NCBI GenBank assembly: GCA_021773395.1
Contig: JAJFKB010000020.1
Span: forward strand, 1 to 64,000
DNA: 64,000 nucleotides
Reading direction: 5' to 3'
Source of the DNA: Gammaproteobacteria bacterium
GTDB lineage: Bacteria; Pseudomonadota; Gammaproteobacteria; Pseudomonadales; IMCC2047
Part shown: one piece after another, positions 62,414-64,000 of the stretch
Position numbering within the stretch: position 1 is the first letter of the stretch
Layout: each line of letters begins with the position of its first letter
Notes under the pieces: generated by a model
Seen by the model: only the letters and a program-made list of their open reading frames with translations
Told to the model about the DNA's origin: nothing
Databases searched by the model: none
Made by a program: the position numbers and the translations under genes

Positions 62414-63975
62414 ACTGTATCAGAACGCTGATTGAGCGCGCGGCTGAGACGCACGCTGATAAAACTGCACTGGTTTTAAATGAATCAAGCCTGAGCTACG
62501 CCGAGCTGTTTACCCAGGTTAATCAGGTTGCCTTTTATTTGAACGAGTTGGGGCTACCCAAAGGTTCCCGCATCGGCATCTATTCCAACAAAGGGATCGA
62601 GCAGGTTATTGCGATTCTCGCGATTTTGTCCACCGACTACATCCTCGTGCCCCTAACCAGGCTGCTAAAGCCTGAGCAGGTGGAATATATTATCGGTGAC
62701 TGTGGAATCAGTTGCATTATTACTGACCGGCTCAAACTGGAAAGTATCGAGGAGATCAATTTTGACGGCCACATAATCTCCTACGAAACCACCAACAAGG
62801 ATATTGCCTCCTTCGAGGAGATTTTTAAATACTACAATAAAACCTATATTTGCGATGTGAACGGCCACGATAATGCAATGATCACATACTCGTTTGGCCT
62901 GACTGGAACACCGAAGGGTATTGTTCTTTCGCATCGAAATCTCATCGATTCGGCGCGTGTGGTTTCCCAGTATCTGAAGTTGGATGAAGAGGATGTTATC
63001 TCCGGGTTGCTGATTTTCAACCTGGATTATGGTCTGAATCAAATATTCTGTGCGCTTTATAAAAAGGCGACGCTCGCACTGCATCGATTTATTTTGCCGG
63101 TCGATTTTTTCAACCACCTGATTGACGATGGTGTGACCGTGCTGCCGCTGATGCCGGTCAATATATCCCAGATGTTTGATGAGGATACGAGTCGTATTCC
63201 CAGCGCCGAGCTTTTCGATCATGTCAAAACGATCACCTCCTCGGGCGGCAATGTCACCGTGAAAATGATTGATGACTGTAGAAACACTTTTCGTACCGCA
63301 GATTTCTACTCGATGCATGGCCTGACAGAAGCGTTTCGCTCAACCTACCTCGATCCCAGTCAGGTACTGATCAGGCCAGACTCGATTGGCAAACCCATTC
63401 CTGATGTTGAGCTTTATGTGCTCAATGAAGAGGGCAGGGAGTGTGCGCCCCGAGAGATAGGTGAACTGATTCACCGCGGTGGTTATATCTATAGAGGTTT
63501 TTGGAATGCCCCGCAGGAAACAGCGGAGCGCTTTAAGTCGGTACAAATTTTGAAAGATGTGGTGAATCTGGAAGGACAGCTAACCGATGAAATTGTCGTC
63601 GCTTCAGGTGATTACGTCTATAAAGATGAAGAGGGCTATTACTACTTTGTTTCACGCCATGACGATATGATTAAAACCCGCGGTTTCAGGGTTTCTCCGT
63701 TTGAAGTCGAATCGGTGGTAGCTAAAAACATCCCGCAAATTGAGCAGTGTGCCGTGTTCGGGATGGAAAACGAAGCCATTGAGGAGGAGATTGTCATGGT
63801 TTACTCCGCACCCAGTGAGATTTCGGAAAAAGAGATACTGTTCGAACTTAAAAAACACCTGGCGTCCTATATGATCCCAGGAAGGGTGATCTACAAACGG
63901 TTTTTACCGCTAGTACAGAGTGATGAGAATCGGATTAACAAAGCTGCCCTGAAGAGGGAGCTGGCGGAGCAGTAG
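62404..63975 (+). CDS. AMP-forming acyl/amino-acid ligase (exosortase-A-associated type)
   Basis: A 523-residue ANL-superfamily enzyme. Conserved blocks include YAELFTQVNQVAFYLNELGLPKGSRIGIYSNKG, SMHGLTEAFRSTYL, RPDSIGKPIPDVELYVL, GDYVYKDEEGYYYF and TRGFRVSPFEVE; LTEAFRSTYL and RPDSIGK are, as I recall, characteristic of ligases found in exosortase-A-associated clusters. The A3 phosphate loop is altered (YSFGLTGTPKG instead of YTSGSTGxPKG). Starts at ATG 62404 (GGGGAG upstream). It would adenylate an acid, perhaps 3-methylaspartate made by the mutase, for loading onto a carrier protein or CoA. The cluster continues past the window. Confidence 0.88.
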   Translation: MSINCIRTLIERAAETHADKTALVLNESSLSYAELFTQVNQVAFYLNELGLPKGSRIGIYSNKGIEQVIAILAILSTDYILVPLTRLLKPEQVEYIIGDCGISCIITDRLKLESIEEINFDGHIISYETTNKDIASFEEIFKYYNKTYICDVNGHDNAMITYSFGLTGTPKGIVLSHRNLIDSARVVSQYLKLDEEDVISGLLIFNLDYGLNQIFCALYKKATLALHRFILPVDFFNHLIDDGVTVLPLMPVNISQMFDEDTSRIPSAELFDHVKTITSSGGNVTVKMIDDCRNTFRTADFYSMHGLTEAFRSTYLDPSQVLIRPDSIGKPIPDVELYVLNEEGRECAPREIGELIHRGGYIYRGFWNAPQETAERFKSVQILKDVVNLEGQLTDEIVVASGDYVYKDEEGYYYFVSRHDDMIKTRGFRVSPFEVESVVAKNIPQIEQCAVFGMENEAIEEEIVMVYSAPSEISEKEILFELKKHLASYMIPGRVIYKRFLPLVQSDENRINKAALKRELAEQ

Positions 63976-64000
63976 TCTCGACTTTGGTGGAAATTAATCG

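Overview
The window looks like a chromosome segment of an aerobic, probably marine gammaproteobacterium. The inference rests on two TonB-dependent receptors, a BarA-type hybrid kinase, LpxD, NhaA, a sodium:solute symporter, and the AcnD/PrpF form of the methylcitrate cycle. No rRNA, tRNA, CRISPR array or prophage was seen. Mobile DNA is limited to an IS3-type transposase tail at the left edge, a small MITE-like family (three copies), a structured intergenic repeat and two gene remnants.

Layout. 1-125: IS3 transposase tail. 524-11698: a corrinoid-dependent one-carbon locus (URO-D-type methyltransferase, DUF4212/SSS symporter, corrinoid protein, MetH-activation-like protein, RACo-type reductive activator, convergent AraC regulator, methyl-THF:corrinoid methyltransferase, amidohydrolase, MetV-MetF fusion). 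It resembles acetogen O-demethylase sets but sits in an aerobe-like genome. 11967-17357: Lrp regulator diverging from a fused indolepyruvate ferredoxin oxidoreductase and leucine-type dehydrogenase. 17707-22696: methyltransferase, MITE, NodU/CmcH carbamoyltransferase, TonB receptor. 23716-27695: LuxR regulator, SDR, class III PLP enzyme of the phospho-lyase type and an APH-fold kinase. 28041-32591: hybrid kinase, substrate-binding protein and NarL-type response regulator. 32761-33716: BigR-like ArsR regulator and a small exported protein. 33811-40893: AraC regulator, Mo-bisPGD oxidoreductase, Fe-S subunit, TonB receptor, DUF1743/TiaS-like protein and a membrane protein. 41082-46402: SRPBCC protein, amidohydrolase remnant, MITE, GlxA-type regulator with a DJ-1/PfpI protein, diguanylate cyclase, solitary LpxD. 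46580-48043: small proteins, UspA, a 22-aa hydrophobic small ORF with its own terminator, NrtS. 48197-54979: methylcitrate operon (GntR, prpB, prpC, MITE, acnD, prpF) behind a clear sigma70 promoter overlapped by a palindromic operator. 55142-58467: Ca2+/Na+ exchanger remnant, NhaA, aspartate/aromatic aminotransferase. 58796-63975: RraA, then glutamate mutase S and E, MutL-type protein and an AMP-forming ligase, cut by the window edge.

Most interesting points. (1) The corrinoid locus forms a complete predicted route from a methylated substrate to methylene-THF. (2) A 39-bp element (33/39 identical) lies upstream of both the corrinoid locus and the molybdopterin operon 34 kb away, suggesting shared regulation and perhaps one pathway. 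(3) Glutamate mutase paired with an exosortase-A-associated-type acyl-AMP ligase, with no methylaspartate ammonia-lyase in view, points to 3-methylaspartate use in biosynthesis. (4) A MITE family with about 28-bp terminal inverted repeats and 3-bp target duplications has placed copies inside the prp operon and next to a regulator promoter.
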